The notes below the pieces were generated by a model. That model was not told where the DNA came from and ran no database searches. It was given only the letters and a program-made list of their open reading frames with translations. A stretch of DNA of 64,000 nt from Bacteroidales bacterium (GTDB lineage: Bacteria > Bacteroidota > Bacteroidia > Bacteroidales > UBA932), in NCBI GenBank assembly GCA_020026355.1, contig JAHHQP010000003.1, forward strand, positions 1 to 64,000. Reading direction: 5' to 3'. The position numbers were made by a program, and so were the translations under genes. Of the stretch, positions 7,737 through 16,834 are shown in pieces; position 1 is the first letter of the stretch, and each line of letters begins with the position of its first letter.

Positions 7737-8513
7737 ATGGGAAAAGTAATCGCTATAGCCAACCAGAAAGGTGGAGTCGGCAAGACTACCACAGCCATCA
7801 ACCTTGCCGCATCTCTGGCCGTACTGGAGAAAAAAGTACTGATCATCGATGCGGATCCGCAGGCCAACACCACCTCCGGTCTGAACTTTTCTCCTGACAA
7901 TGACGAGAAAAGGACACTTTACGAAGTCATGATCGGACAGATCGACATCCGGGATGCCCTCATCCAGACGGAAATCGCGAAACTCCACATGATTCCTTCC
8001 CACATGAACCTGGTCGCTTTCGAACTGGAGATGGTCGACGAGGCAGAACGTGAGTTCGCCCTGAAGAAGGCCTTGGACGAGATCAAGGACGAGTATGATT
8101 TCGTCATCATCGACTGCTCTCCATCCTTAGGACTGATCACCATCAACACCCTGACCGCAGCAGACTCCGTCATCATCCCGGTACAGCCGGAATTCTTCGC
8201 TCTCGAAGGATTAGGGAAACTGCTCCAGACCATCAAGCTGGTCCAGGGCGGCGTGAACCCGGAACTGACGATCGAAGGCTTCATCGTCACCATGTTCGAC
8301 GGAAGGACGAAAGTCCACAATCAGGTCGTCGGAGAACTGAAGGAACATTTCAAGGATATGGTATTCGATACCATCATCCAGCGGAACATCAGGCTCAGCG
8401 AGGCTCCCTCTTACGGAAAACCGATCATCCTGTATGACGTGATCTGCAACGGAACCACGAACTACCTGAATCTCGCAAGAGAAGTACTGGAAAGAAACAA
8501 CGGAGAAAATTGA
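7737..8513 (+). CDS. parA: Chromosome partitioning ATPase ParA (Soj)
   Basis: A 258-residue ParA/MinD-family ATPase. The deviant Walker A KGGVGKTTT (residues 11-19), DADPQANTTSG (near 40-50) and VIIDCSPSLG (near 122-131) are intact. With ParB it moves the replication origin region. It has the short form without an N-terminal HTH, typical of chromosomal Soj. It is first in a co-directional parA-parB-DUF5683-mltD run, with parB only four bases downstream. Confidence 0.96.
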   Translation: MGKVIAIANQKGGVGKTTTAINLAASLAVLEKKVLIIDADPQANTTSGLNFSPDNDEKRTLYEVMIGQIDIRDALIQTEIAKLHMIPSHMNLVAFELEMVDEAEREFALKKALDEIKDEYDFVIIDCSPSLGLITINTLTAADSVIIPVQPEFFALEGLGKLLQTIKLVQGGVNPELTIEGFIVTMFDGRTKVHNQVVGELKEHFKDMVFDTIIQRNIRLSEAPSYGKPIILYDVICNGTTNYLNLAREVLERNNGEN

Positions 8514-8517
8514 TATC

Positions 8518-9456
8518 ATGAGCAAACCAAGCAGAGGATTAGGAAGAGGCCTGGGAGCCTTGCTGGGCGGAGATACGGATCTCAGTTCCATCAGGCAACC
8601 GGTCGGATACGTGAACAAGAAAGTCGTATCCACGTCAGAAGAGCAGCAGGACAGTAATGATGCGGACATCAGAAGGATTCCGATCAGCATGATCGAGCCG
8701 AATCCTTTCCAGCCCCGCATGTCATTCGGTCAGGAAGCGCTGCAGGAACTGGCGGATTCCATCATGACCTTGGGACTGATCCAGCCGATCACGGTCCGCA
8801 AGAAAGCCGCTGACCGCTACCAGATCATCAGCGGTGAGCGCCGCTACAAGGCCTGCATCCTTGCTGGCATGGACATGATTCCTGCCTATATCCGTGAGGC
8901 CAATGATCAGGGAATGCTGGAGATGGCGATCGTCGAGAACATCCAGAGAGAGAACCTGGACCCGATCGAGGTGGCTCTCAGCTACCAGCGTCTCATCGAG
9001 GAATGCTCATTGACCCAGGAACAGATGGCGGTACGTGTCGGAAAGAAACGTGCTTCCGTCACGAACTATCTCCGTCTTCTCCGTCTGCCGGCGAAACTGC
9101 AGCACGACCTGAAAGTCGGTCTGCTGACCGTTGGCCATGCCAAAGTCCTGCTCGGTGTGGAAGATCCGAACCTGCAGCTGCACCTGTGTGACCTCGTCAT
9201 CCAGGAAGATCTGTCCGTCAGGCAGCTGGAAGAAAAGATCAAGAAATTGACTGAGGTCAAGGACAAGGAAGATAAACAGGATGGACAGGAACTCCCGGAC
9301 GACTATATGAAAGTCCTGGAGATTGTCGGCAAGTATTTCGACAACAACATCAGTCTGAAAAGAGGAAAATCCGGAAAAGGCAGCATGACCATCCATTTCA
9401 ACTCGGATGAAGAAGTGCGGAAATTCCTGCAAGCACTTGAAGAATCAAAATTCTAA
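8518..9456 (+). CDS. parB: Chromosome partitioning protein ParB (Spo0J)
   Basis: A 312-residue ParB. The N-terminal ParB/Srx CTPase domain shows NPFQPRMSF and the P-motif ISGERRYKACILAGM (near residues 103-117). The VENIQRENLDPIEVALSYQRLIEE segment leads into the HTH domain (QEQMAVRVGKKRASVTNYLRLL, about 165-186), and a C-terminal dimerisation domain follows. It should load on parS sites and spread as a CTP-dependent clamp. No canonical parS was recognised near the gene. It follows parA after four bases. Confidence 0.96.
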   Translation: MSKPSRGLGRGLGALLGGDTDLSSIRQPVGYVNKKVVSTSEEQQDSNDADIRRIPISMIEPNPFQPRMSFGQEALQELADSIMTLGLIQPITVRKKAADRYQIISGERRYKACILAGMDMIPAYIREANDQGMLEMAIVENIQRENLDPIEVALSYQRLIEECSLTQEQMAVRVGKKRASVTNYLRLLRLPAKLQHDLKVGLLTVGHAKVLLGVEDPNLQLHLCDLVIQEDLSVRQLEEKIKKLTEVKDKEDKQDGQELPDDYMKVLEIVGKYFDNNISLKRGKSGKGSMTIHFNSDEEVRKFLQALEESKF

Positions 9457-9477
9457 GACAAGCCGGTAGCAGTGTAT

Positions 9478-10482
9478 ATGGACAAGAAGAAAATCTTTTG
9501 GACAACAATCTTGACCCTGACCGTATTTTTAGGGTCAGGTATCTGTTCACATGCACAGTTCAAGAAAGGAGCCTATACTCAGAACTACAACGACACGACC
9601 TATTCCAGCAAAAGGGACACGACGGAGAAGCTCTTCTCCTTCAAGGAATATTTCGGGGGACTCGCACACAAGAACACCATCAAGATCGGTAACATGTTCG
9701 CCGGAGCCGTCGTACTTCCGGGTACCGCCCAGATCTACAACAAGGATTACTGGAAACTGCCGATCATCTATGGAGGTATCGGTGTCTGTGCCGGACTCGG
9801 TGGCCATTATCTCCATCAGTACAACAAATCCGTGAAGGCCTACGAACAATGGTTCAAGGGGGTTCCGAACAACATGAACCTGACCATCGACCCGCGACCG
9901 CAGATCAACTACAGCGCGAAGAAGGCCGGAACCTGGCTGATGGTCGGCGCAGGACTGATCTATTGGGGTTCCCTCATGGACGGTGTCATCTCCTACCAGA
10001 GTGACCGCACTCCTCTGCCTGGCCGTGCGACCCTCTACTCCATCCTCCTGCCTGGTCTTGGACAGGCCTACAACGGAGAATACTGGAAAATACCGATCTA
10101 TTGGGGCGGTCTGGCCGTTGCGGGAAGCTTCCTCTACAATAACAATGTAAACTACTTGAGATTCAAACGCATACATAACGAAGCGACTAATCCGGACAGC
10201 GGCTACAATCAGAACATTTCCGCTGAAACCGCCAAATGGTACCGCGATGTCTACAGGCGATACCGGGATTATTCCATCCTGGCCACGACCTTGGTCTATC
10301 TGCTGCAGGTGATCGACGCCAACGTCTTTTCCTACATGCACGATTTCGATGTGAGCGACGACATTTCCATGGCTGTGGAACCGACCATCATCACGCCTGA
10401 TCCAAATGCGAATGCGTTGAACCGCTCCACGACACCCGGCGTCAGCAATGCGGTCGGACTCAGGATCGGATTCAGATTTTAA
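9478..10482 (+). CDS. DUF5683 domain protein, exported membrane-associated
   Basis: A 334-residue protein with a signal peptide (MDKKKIFWTTILTLTVFLGSGICSHA, cleavage near residue 26) and repeated aromatic/Gly-rich segments. Two related stretches are seen, GTAQIYNKDYWKLPIIYGGIG and GLGQAYNGEYWKIPIYWGGLA, which are the signature of DUF5683 and read as paired membrane hairpins. Function is unknown. An in-frame GTG six bases earlier would add two residues; the ATG gives the better signal peptide. Its place between parB and mltD recurs in Bacteroidales from memory and hints at an envelope role. Confidence 0.85.
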   Translation: MDKKKIFWTTILTLTVFLGSGICSHAQFKKGAYTQNYNDTTYSSKRDTTEKLFSFKEYFGGLAHKNTIKIGNMFAGAVVLPGTAQIYNKDYWKLPIIYGGIGVCAGLGGHYLHQYNKSVKAYEQWFKGVPNNMNLTIDPRPQINYSAKKAGTWLMVGAGLIYWGSLMDGVISYQSDRTPLPGRATLYSILLPGLGQAYNGEYWKIPIYWGGLAVAGSFLYNNNVNYLRFKRIHNEATNPDSGYNQNISAETAKWYRDVYRRYRDYSILATTLVYLLQVIDANVFSYMHDFDVSDDISMAVEPTIITPDPNANALNRSTTPGVSNAVGLRIGFRF

Positions 10483-10496
10483 AAACTGATACATAA

Positions 10497-12176
10497 ATGA
10501 GATTCATGAAGATTGTCGCAGCCGCCACGGCGGTTGCCCTTGCAGGAACCTGCGCTTCCGTGGAAATGCAGGCCACCACGAGGAAGAGAGAAAAAAGCAA
10601 GAACAAGAAAGAATTGCTTCAGGAGAACAAGATCCTGAAGGACAGTCTGGAACAGATGAAGCTGCGGTTGGAGAAATGCGAGGAGCAGCTCGCTGCGACC
10701 AACCATGTCGCAGAAGAACTCGCCGGCATCTATGAGGAGCCCGACACGCTCGGACCGGAAACCATCGAATACACGGCAGAAGTCTCCGACAGCCTGTACA
10801 ATGCCTGGATTCTCCAGAAAATGGTCACGGAAGATGATCTTCCGAAATACAATATGGATTCCGTCCGCTTCGAGTCCAATGTTCCGGATTCCGTCTATAT
10901 CGAAAGAATCTGTAAAATGAGTTCCTTCATCACGCTACCGTACAACGACATCGTGAAGAACTACATCATCCTCTACTCCGAGAAAATGCACAAGAACATG
11001 CCGAAAGTGCTCGGACTGGCAGAATACTATATGCCGATCTTCGAAGAGATCTTCAACCGCTATGGTATGCCGGAAGAACTGAAGGCTATGGCCGTCATCG
11101 AGTCCATGCTCAATCCGACCGCTGAATCCCGCGCCGGTGCGAAAGGCATGTGGCAGTTCATGTACGGTACCGCTAAACTCTACGGTCTGACGATCAACTC
11201 CTTCGTGGACGAACGTCTGGATCCGGTGAAATCCTGCGAGGCCGCCGCACGCTACCTGAAAGACAGCTATGAGATCTTCGGAGACTGGAACCTGGCCATC
11301 GCTTCCTACAACTGCGGCGCCGGAAACGTCAACAAAGCCATCCGCAGAAGCGGAGGGAAAAGAGCCTTCTGGGACATCTACCCGTACCTGCCCCGCGAGA
11401 CCAGAGGTTATGTACCGGCCTTCGTCGGCGCCCTCTATACCATGAGGTATTACAAGGAACACGGCATAGAGCCGGTCAGCACAGGTCTTCCGGCTGCCGT
11501 CGACACCTTCAAGATCAACAAGATGCTGCACTTCAAACAATTGAGCGAATACGCCGGCATCCCGCACGACCAGGTGAAGAACCTCAACCCGCAATACCGC
11601 CACGACATCGTTCCGGGAAACGAGAAGGAATACATCCTCCGCATTCCATACCAGTATTCCAGCGACTTCGTCGACCACGAAGACTCCCTCTACAGCTACA
11701 AGGCTGACATGTTCTTCAATCCGGTCACGATCAAGAAGATCAAGGATGGAGGAGACGGACAGCGCATCATCTACCGTGTGAAGAGCGGAGATGTCCTCGG
11801 CAAGATTGCTCTGCGCAATCGCTGTTCCGTTTCCCAGATCAAACGTTGGAACAACCTGAAAAGCAACAACATCCGTGTCGGACAACGACTCGTCCTCTAT
11901 CGCGGTGGAAGCGGAGCTCCAGTCTCGACCAGTTCCTCATCCAGCACGAAGAAAAGCAGTACGGCCGCTACTTCCACGAAGAACGTGACGAAGAAGCAGA
12001 CCTCCAGACCTGTCGACAAGAACGCTGCCTATACCTGGTACACCATCAAAAGCGGTGAATCCCTGTATATGATCGCGAAAAGATATCCGGGGGTCAGCGC
12101 CCAGAACATCATGGACTTCAACGGCATCAGTACCAACGTGAAGCCAGGCATGAAGATCAAGATTCCCGAAATCTAG
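10497..12176 (+). CDS. mltD: Membrane-bound lytic transglycosylase MltD-like, two LysM domains
   Basis: A 559-residue exported lytic transglycosylase that cleaves peptidoglycan glycan strands. The N-terminus is a signal peptide, followed by a coiled stretch (30-70). The SLT family 1 domain has catalytic Glu202 in MAVIESMLNP, then SRAGAKGMWQF and the SYNCGAGNV motif. Two LysM repeats bind glycan near 420-465 and 512-557, separated by a Ser/Thr-rich linker. It closes the parA-parB-DUF5683 run, 14 bases after DUF5683. Its TAG overlaps the stop codon of the convergent HHH/barrel gene (shared CTAG). No terminator separates them. Confidence 0.94.
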   Translation: MRFMKIVAAATAVALAGTCASVEMQATTRKREKSKNKKELLQENKILKDSLEQMKLRLEKCEEQLAATNHVAEELAGIYEEPDTLGPETIEYTAEVSDSLYNAWILQKMVTEDDLPKYNMDSVRFESNVPDSVYIERICKMSSFITLPYNDIVKNYIILYSEKMHKNMPKVLGLAEYYMPIFEEIFNRYGMPEELKAMAVIESMLNPTAESRAGAKGMWQFMYGTAKLYGLTINSFVDERLDPVKSCEAAARYLKDSYEIFGDWNLAIASYNCGAGNVNKAIRRSGGKRAFWDIYPYLPRETRGYVPAFVGALYTMRYYKEHGIEPVSTGLPAAVDTFKINKMLHFKQLSEYAGIPHDQVKNLNPQYRHDIVPGNEKEYILRIPYQYSSDFVDHEDSLYSYKADMFFNPVTIKKIKDGGDGQRIIYRVKSGDVLGKIALRNRCSVSQIKRWNNLKSNNIRVGQRLVLYRGGSGAPVSTSSSSSTKKSSTAATSTKNVTKKQTSRPVDKNAAYTWYTIKSGESLYMIAKRYPGVSAQNIMDFNGISTNVKPGMKIKIPEI

Positions 12177-13960
12177 AATCGGAACGCACACCATAGTTTA
12201 AGCCCGGCCTTGCCGGGCTTTCTTCTTTCATCTCGATACCAGAAAGTGAAATTTCCCTTCACCCCCAGCGCACACCATCCTGCAAGCTCTGCGCGAAAAA
12301 AAAGCGAGGTCCACCCTCCCCGTCCGCAGTAGGCCGGCACCGAGAAGGACAAGGGGAAATCCCGTTCATAAGCATAGATCCGGTCCGACCAATGATCGGC
12401 CCGAAAGAAACTTTGACGGAAATGAAGACTACCCCAAGACGGTTTCCAGATCCCTTCCGCATATATCAGGAAAGAAAAGTCCTCGCTGTACTGGAAATGA
12501 GTCCGGACCGCCGTTTCCCAGAAAGTCCGGACATGGCGGATATCAAAGCGCAGTTCATTGCGCAGCTTGAAGGCTGCATACCGAGAAGGTTTTCCAAGCA
12601 GATTTCCTCTTTCCTTGATTGAATGCCGGACAGCAAGCTGCCAGGAAGAAATCGGACAGAAGACATAGGTCAATGAGGAACGGGCCTGCCAGTCCCCGGC
12701 TTCCAAGGTCCGGAGCGCAGCCGGATGCCAGGCGAAATCCGCCGAGAACATGAGGGCATGCAGACGGTCGGAGGAACGGAAATCTACCGTCAGAAGAGCG
12801 CCAGCCTCATTTTCATGATGATAGACCGGACCGGATACCGGAGAATAGCCGGGAGCATGATAATGTCCGGAACAGGCCAGAACGACCTGCTCCCCTAAAG
12901 GTTGACGGAAGCCCGATACGACAGCCGGGCGCAGCGCGGACCAGTCCACTGCAACCTCTCCGAAAATATCGGTTCCTCTGATACAGGCCGAGAAGTCCAC
13001 GGAAGAGGCCACCCTCGGTCTGCCCGGCCTTCCCGTCTGCACGACGATACTGTGTCCAGACCGGACCTGCCGTCCGAACCAAGACAGATTCAAGGCTGGC
13101 AGCAGAGAGGGACCGCCGGAATCCGCCTCCGGAAAGGACAGGGCACCAGTCAGCTGAAAGTCTCCGAAACCGGCCTTCATCCCGAAGCCGGCCAAGGCGT
13201 TCGTTCCATTGAAGGAGGACGGCAGCGACAGCCCGGATGGATTTCTCAGCACCGTTGCCGTTCCTGCAAGGTTCGTGAAACGGACTCCGTTCCATAGCAG
13301 AAGTCCCTGTCCGAAACGCAGGTTCATGTCTCCGACGATGCAGCCGAAGCGCCGTCTTTGCCAGGACAGAGAAGCCGTCAAGTCGACCGGAAGGACAGCC
13401 TTTCCTGTTTCCGGCCATGAAGTTCCTAACCGGATGCTCCACCCACCCAGATCATCCGCCGCATAGCGCAAGGCTGCCCGTCCGCCCGTGGAAACCGGCG
13501 AACTTCCCTGCCAGGACAATCCCCCTTTCAGCTGCAGCTGATGCCGCGCCCTTTTCTGCATCGGCAACCGGTCCCCCGGCAAGGAAAAGTCCAGAAAAAC
13601 AGCATAGGAAGCGACCAGTTCCGGACGGAAGCCGTCCACCTGTCCCAATTCCAACGCCGAGAGCAAGGGACCGGTCCTTTCCAGATAATCCTGCAGGGCG
13701 GCGACCTGATAAGAGGTGAACAGGACGCATGCCCTGAGTTCCTCCGGCGCGGCTCCATTGACCTTTAAAGGACGACTTGCCAGTTTCTGGAATTCCAGCA
13801 TCCGCTCTTCCCCCACCTCTTCGGGAGAAGAAACACCGGTAAGCCGGCAGACCACCGATTCCAGATCAGGAGGAAGACGGGGACTTTCCAAGGACGGGAA
13901 AGTCTCCGGGACAAGCGACGGAAGCAGGAAGAAAATGTTAAGCAGGAAAATCATCAGCAT
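12173..13960 (-). CDS. Helix-hairpin-helix protein with predicted outer-membrane beta-barrel
   Basis: About 595 residues beginning with a hydrophobic signal sequence. Residues about 40-125 resemble ComEA-type helix-hairpin-helix repeats (PLKVNGAAPEELRACVLFTS, then GPLLSALELGQVDGF). The remaining ~450 residues are rich in alternating aromatic/hydrophobic strands and end in Phe, as outer-membrane barrels do. This HHH-plus-barrel architecture recurs in Bacteroidota without an assigned function. A GTG six bases upstream (13966) and an ATG six bases downstream (13954) are alternative starts. It is GC-rich relative to its neighbours and has no co-directional partner. Confidence 0.75.
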   Translation of the reverse strand: MLMIFLLNIFFLLPSLVPETFPSLESPRLPPDLESVVCRLTGVSSPEEVGEERMLEFQKLASRPLKVNGAAPEELRACVLFTSYQVAALQDYLERTGPLLSALELGQVDGFRPELVASYAVFLDFSLPGDRLPMQKRARHQLQLKGGLSWQGSSPVSTGGRAALRYAADDLGGWSIRLGTSWPETGKAVLPVDLTASLSWQRRRFGCIVGDMNLRFGQGLLLWNGVRFTNLAGTATVLRNPSGLSLPSSFNGTNALAGFGMKAGFGDFQLTGALSFPEADSGGPSLLPALNLSWFGRQVRSGHSIVVQTGRPGRPRVASSVDFSACIRGTDIFGEVAVDWSALRPAVVSGFRQPLGEQVVLACSGHYHAPGYSPVSGPVYHHENEAGALLTVDFRSSDRLHALMFSADFAWHPAALRTLEAGDWQARSSLTYVFCPISSWQLAVRHSIKERGNLLGKPSRYAAFKLRNELRFDIRHVRTFWETAVRTHFQYSEDFSFLIYAEGIWKPSWGSLHFRQSFFRADHWSDRIYAYERDFPLSFSVPAYCGRGGWTSLFFRAELAGWCALGVKGNFTFWYRDERRKPGKAGLKLWCAFRF

Positions 13961-14063
13961 AACCACAGTTTTTTGACCGGCAGCAAATTAAAACCTTCGG
14001 AACAATTTGAATTCAAGAAAAATATAAACAGGAATTAAATTTCTTTTTTTTAAAGTTTCATAG

Positions 14064-14071
14064 TAATTTTG
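14064..14071 (+). promoter_or_regulatory. -7 box for the hpt operon
   Basis: TAATTTTG matches TAnnTTTG and lies 20 bases before the hpt ATG, preceded by a T-rich tract with TTTC at about the -33 position. Confidence 0.5.
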
Positions 14072-14091
14072 CATCTTAAACGTTCAGTCTT

Positions 14092-14634
14092 ATGGAAAGA
14101 ATCACATTACATGACAAGTCATTCGTTCCGTACATCCCGTACGAAAAGATAATGTCCTCCATCGATGCTGTCGCCGACAAGATCAACGCCGACTTCAAAG
14201 ACACTGATGAGATCCCTGTATTGCTCTGCGTACTCAACGGCTCCATCATGTTCACATCTGAAATCATGAAACGCCTGGAATTCGATTGCGAGCTGGTATC
14301 CACCAGACTCTCATCCTATACTGGAACCTCAAGCAGCGGCAACGTGAAGCAAGCGCTCGGCCTGACGGCAGACATTTCCGGCAAGACCGTCATCGTCATC
14401 GAAGATATCGTCGATACCGGAAACACCATCGTGGAACTGGACCATATCCTGAAAGAGAAAGGAGCGAAGGACATCAGGATGTGTACCATGCTGCTGAAAC
14501 CGGATGTCTATGACAAGGACATCAGGCTGGATTACGTGGCAATGGAGATCGACAATTCGTTCATTGTCGGCTTCGGACTGGATTACAATCAGCTAGGTAG
14601 AAATTACAAGGATATCTACATCCTTGAAAAGTAG
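14092..14634 (+). CDS. hpt: Hypoxanthine phosphoribosyltransferase
   Basis: A 180-residue type I phosphoribosyltransferase that salvages hypoxanthine/guanine to IMP/GMP with PRPP. The PRPP-binding loop VIVIEDIVDTGNTI (near residues 101-114), the CVLNGSIMF segment and the C-terminal VGFGLDYNQLGRN are typical of bacterial HPRT. It leads an hpt-adk-obgE-PAP2 run; its stop codon touches the start region of adk, so the two are translationally close. Confidence 0.95.
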   Translation: MERITLHDKSFVPYIPYEKIMSSIDAVADKINADFKDTDEIPVLLCVLNGSIMFTSEIMKRLEFDCELVSTRLSSYTGTSSSGNVKQALGLTADISGKTVIVIEDIVDTGNTIVELDHILKEKGAKDIRMCTMLLKPDVYDKDIRLDYVAMEIDNSFIVGFGLDYNQLGRNYKDIYILEK

Positions 14635-14642
14635 TGAAGAAA

Positions 14643-15215
14643 ATGAAATACTTTATCCTTTTCGGCCCTCCGGGAGCAGGCAAAGGCACCCAGGCCACTG
14701 CAATGGCAGAAAATTACAATCTCAAACACATTTCCACAGGAGAACTTCTCCGCAACGAGATCGCTGAAGGCACAGAGCTCGGCAAGAAAGCGAACGATCT
14801 GATCACCAGAGGCTGCTTCGTTCCGGATGAGGTCGTCGTAGGAATGATCAGATCCGTCTTCGAGAAAGTGAAAGACGTGGACGGATTCCTGCTTGACGGT
14901 TTTCCAAGAACAGTCAGCCAGGCTGAAACTCTGGACCAGATGCTCGCAGAGCGTCAGGAAGCAGTGACCGGCATCGTGTCCATCATGATTCCGGATGAGA
15001 TGATCAAAGCCAGAATCCGCCACAGAGCAGAGATCGAAGGCCGTGCTGATGATGCCAGCGAAGACACCATCAACAACAGGATCAGCACTTACCACGAGAA
15101 GACCGAACCGCTGATCGCTTTCTATGAGAAGCAGGGCAAATACCACGAGATCGACGGTACTGGTACTATCGAAGAAGTAAAGAACAACATCCACAAATTG
15201 ATGGAGACCCTCTAG
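14643..15215 (+). CDS. adk: Adenylate kinase
   Basis: A 190-residue adenylate kinase (ATP + AMP to 2 ADP). The P-loop GPPGAGKGTQ comes immediately after the first strand, then the AMP-binding HISTGELLRNE and LLDGFPRT segments. The LID is the short form, without zinc Cys, as in many Bacteroidota. A GTG at 14634 overlapping the hpt stop would add three residues (MKK); the ATG at 14643 places the P-loop at the usual distance from the N-terminus and was preferred. It follows hpt in the same operon. Confidence 0.95.
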   Translation: MKYFILFGPPGAGKGTQATAMAENYNLKHISTGELLRNEIAEGTELGKKANDLITRGCFVPDEVVVGMIRSVFEKVKDVDGFLLDGFPRTVSQAETLDQMLAERQEAVTGIVSIMIPDEMIKARIRHRAEIEGRADDASEDTINNRISTYHEKTEPLIAFYEKQGKYHEIDGTGTIEEVKNNIHKLMETL

Positions 15216-15241
15216 AGGTCTTCACCGAATGCAATACCCCT

Positions 15242-16243
15242 ATGGCAGACAGCAACTTCATTGATTACGTAAAGATTTACTGCCGTTCCGGTAACGGTGG
15301 CGCAGGCTCCATGCATCTGCGCAGAGAGAAGTATATCCCTAAAGGAGGTCCGGACGGAGGTGACGGTGGCCGCGGAGGTCATGTCATCCTGCGTGCGAAC
15401 CCGCAGTTCTGGACATTGATCCACCTGAAATACCGCAAGCACATCATGGCAGAGCATGGTGCGGCCGGCAGCGGAAACAATGCCACCGGTAAGAACGGTC
15501 AGGACGTCTATCTGGACGTTCCGCTCGGAACTGTAGCCAAAGATGCCGAGACAGGAGAAGTCCTGTTCGAACTGGTAGAAGCCGGAGAAGAGAAAATCCT
15601 GGTGAAAGGTGGTCGTGGAGGTCTGGGCAATTCCAACTTCAAGACGGCTACGAACCAGACTCCTCGCTACGCCCAGCCGGGCGAACCGTACCAGGAAGGA
15701 TGGTTCATCCTTGAACTGAAGCTGCTGGCAGACGTCGGTCTGGTCGGTTTCCCTAATGCCGGTAAATCCACTCTGCTGTCCACCGTATCAGCAGCCCGTC
15801 CGAAGATAGCGGACTATGCCTTCACCACATTGGAGCCGAACCTCGGCATCGTCAGCTATTATGACGACCAGTCTTTCGTGATGGCGGATATTCCGGGAAT
15901 CATCGAGGGGGCCCACGAAGGAAGAGGCATCGGCATGCGCTTCCTCAGGCACATCGAACGCAACTCCGTGCTGCTGTTCATGGTCGCTGCCGATGAAGAC
16001 GATATTGCAAAAGGATATGAAGTGCTCCTCAACGAGCTGAAGGAATACAATCCGGAACTGCTGGTGAAAGACCGTGTGCTGGCCGTCACCAAGGCAGACA
16101 TGCTGGATGAGCAGCTCAAGCAGGAGATTGAACCGACACTTCCGGCAGATATCCCTCACCTGTTCATTTCATCATTTACAGGCGAAGGCATCAAAGAGCT
16201 GAAAGACATGCTCTGGGAAGCGTTGCACGAAGCAAACGAGTAG
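15242..16243 (+). CDS. obgE: GTPase ObgE/CgtA
   Basis: A 333-residue Obg-family GTPase involved in 50S ribosome maturation and growth control. The Gly-rich Obg fold covers residues 1-160 (GGNGGAGSMHLRREKYIPKGG). The G domain has the P-loop GFPNAGKST (near 168-176), the switch FTTLEPNLG, DIPGIIEGA and the TKAD specificity motif. The optional C-terminal OCT domain is absent, which is usual in this phylum. It lies 26 bases after adk. Confidence 0.97.
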   Translation: MADSNFIDYVKIYCRSGNGGAGSMHLRREKYIPKGGPDGGDGGRGGHVILRANPQFWTLIHLKYRKHIMAEHGAAGSGNNATGKNGQDVYLDVPLGTVAKDAETGEVLFELVEAGEEKILVKGGRGGLGNSNFKTATNQTPRYAQPGEPYQEGWFILELKLLADVGLVGFPNAGKSTLLSTVSAARPKIADYAFTTLEPNLGIVSYYDDQSFVMADIPGIIEGAHEGRGIGMRFLRHIERNSVLLFMVAADEDDIAKGYEVLLNELKEYNPELLVKDRVLAVTKADMLDEQLKQEIEPTLPADIPHLFISSFTGEGIKELKDMLWEALHEANE

Positions 16244-16246
16244 TTT

Positions 16247-16834
16247 ATGTTCTGGCAGACCGTACACGAAGCTGATCAGCAGCTGACCTTGATCATCAAC
16301 GGTTGGAATTCGCCGTTGAGTGACACGATATGGGCTTTCTTCTCCAACATTCCGGTATGGATACCGATGTATGCCCTGATCATCGCCCTGATGTTCTGGA
16401 GATTGGGATGGAAGAAGGCACTGATCGCCGTCGCTGCGTTCGTGCTGACCTTCGGTTTCTGCGATCAGTTCTCGAACCTGATCAAGGACGCGGTGGAAAG
16501 ACTGCGGCCGGTAAACGATGCATTCATGAAACTCAACGGTCTCCATATCCTGGAGACCGGCGGAGGTTTCAGCTTCTTCTCTGCCCATGCCGCCAATTCA
16601 TTCGGTCTGGCCATGGGATGTTTCCAGATGCTGAAAGAAGACAAGAGCACAGGCATCATGATCTTCAAGATCTGGATGTTCACTTGGGCGACCCTGGTCG
16701 CTGTCAGCCGCATCTTCGTCGGCAAACATTACCTGGGCGACGTCCTGGTCGGTACGATGGTCGGCCTGCTGGCCGGCTGGGCAATAGCCGGCATCGGCCG
16801 TCTCTGCATCAGAAAGTGGATCACAAGACACTGA
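16247..16834 (+). CDS. PAP2-family membrane phosphatase
   Basis: A 195-residue integral membrane acid phosphatase of the PAP2 superfamily with about five hydrophobic helices. The three catalytic blocks are visible: VERLRPVND (near residues 83-91), FFSAHAANS with the conserved His (near 109-117), and SRIFVGKHYLGDV near 155-167. Likely substrates are lipid phosphates such as undecaprenyl pyrophosphate, phosphatidylglycerophosphate or lipid A phosphates; the sequence does not decide. It starts three bases after obgE and its 3' end overlaps convergent murF by 14 bases. Confidence 0.9.
   Translation: MFWQTVHEADQQLTLIINGWNSPLSDTIWAFFSNIPVWIPMYALIIALMFWRLGWKKALIAVAAFVLTFGFCDQFSNLIKDAVERLRPVNDAFMKLNGLHILETGGGFSFFSAHAANSFGLAMGCFQMLKEDKSTGIMIFKIWMFTWATLVAVSRIFVGKHYLGDVLVGTMVGLLAGWAIAGIGRLCIRKWITRH

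Noticed and set aside
12173..12176. CTAG shared by the stop codons of mltD and the convergent HHH/barrel gene, considered as a regulatory overlap
   Set aside because: Four-base overlaps of convergent stops are common in compact genomes; nothing else marks this site.
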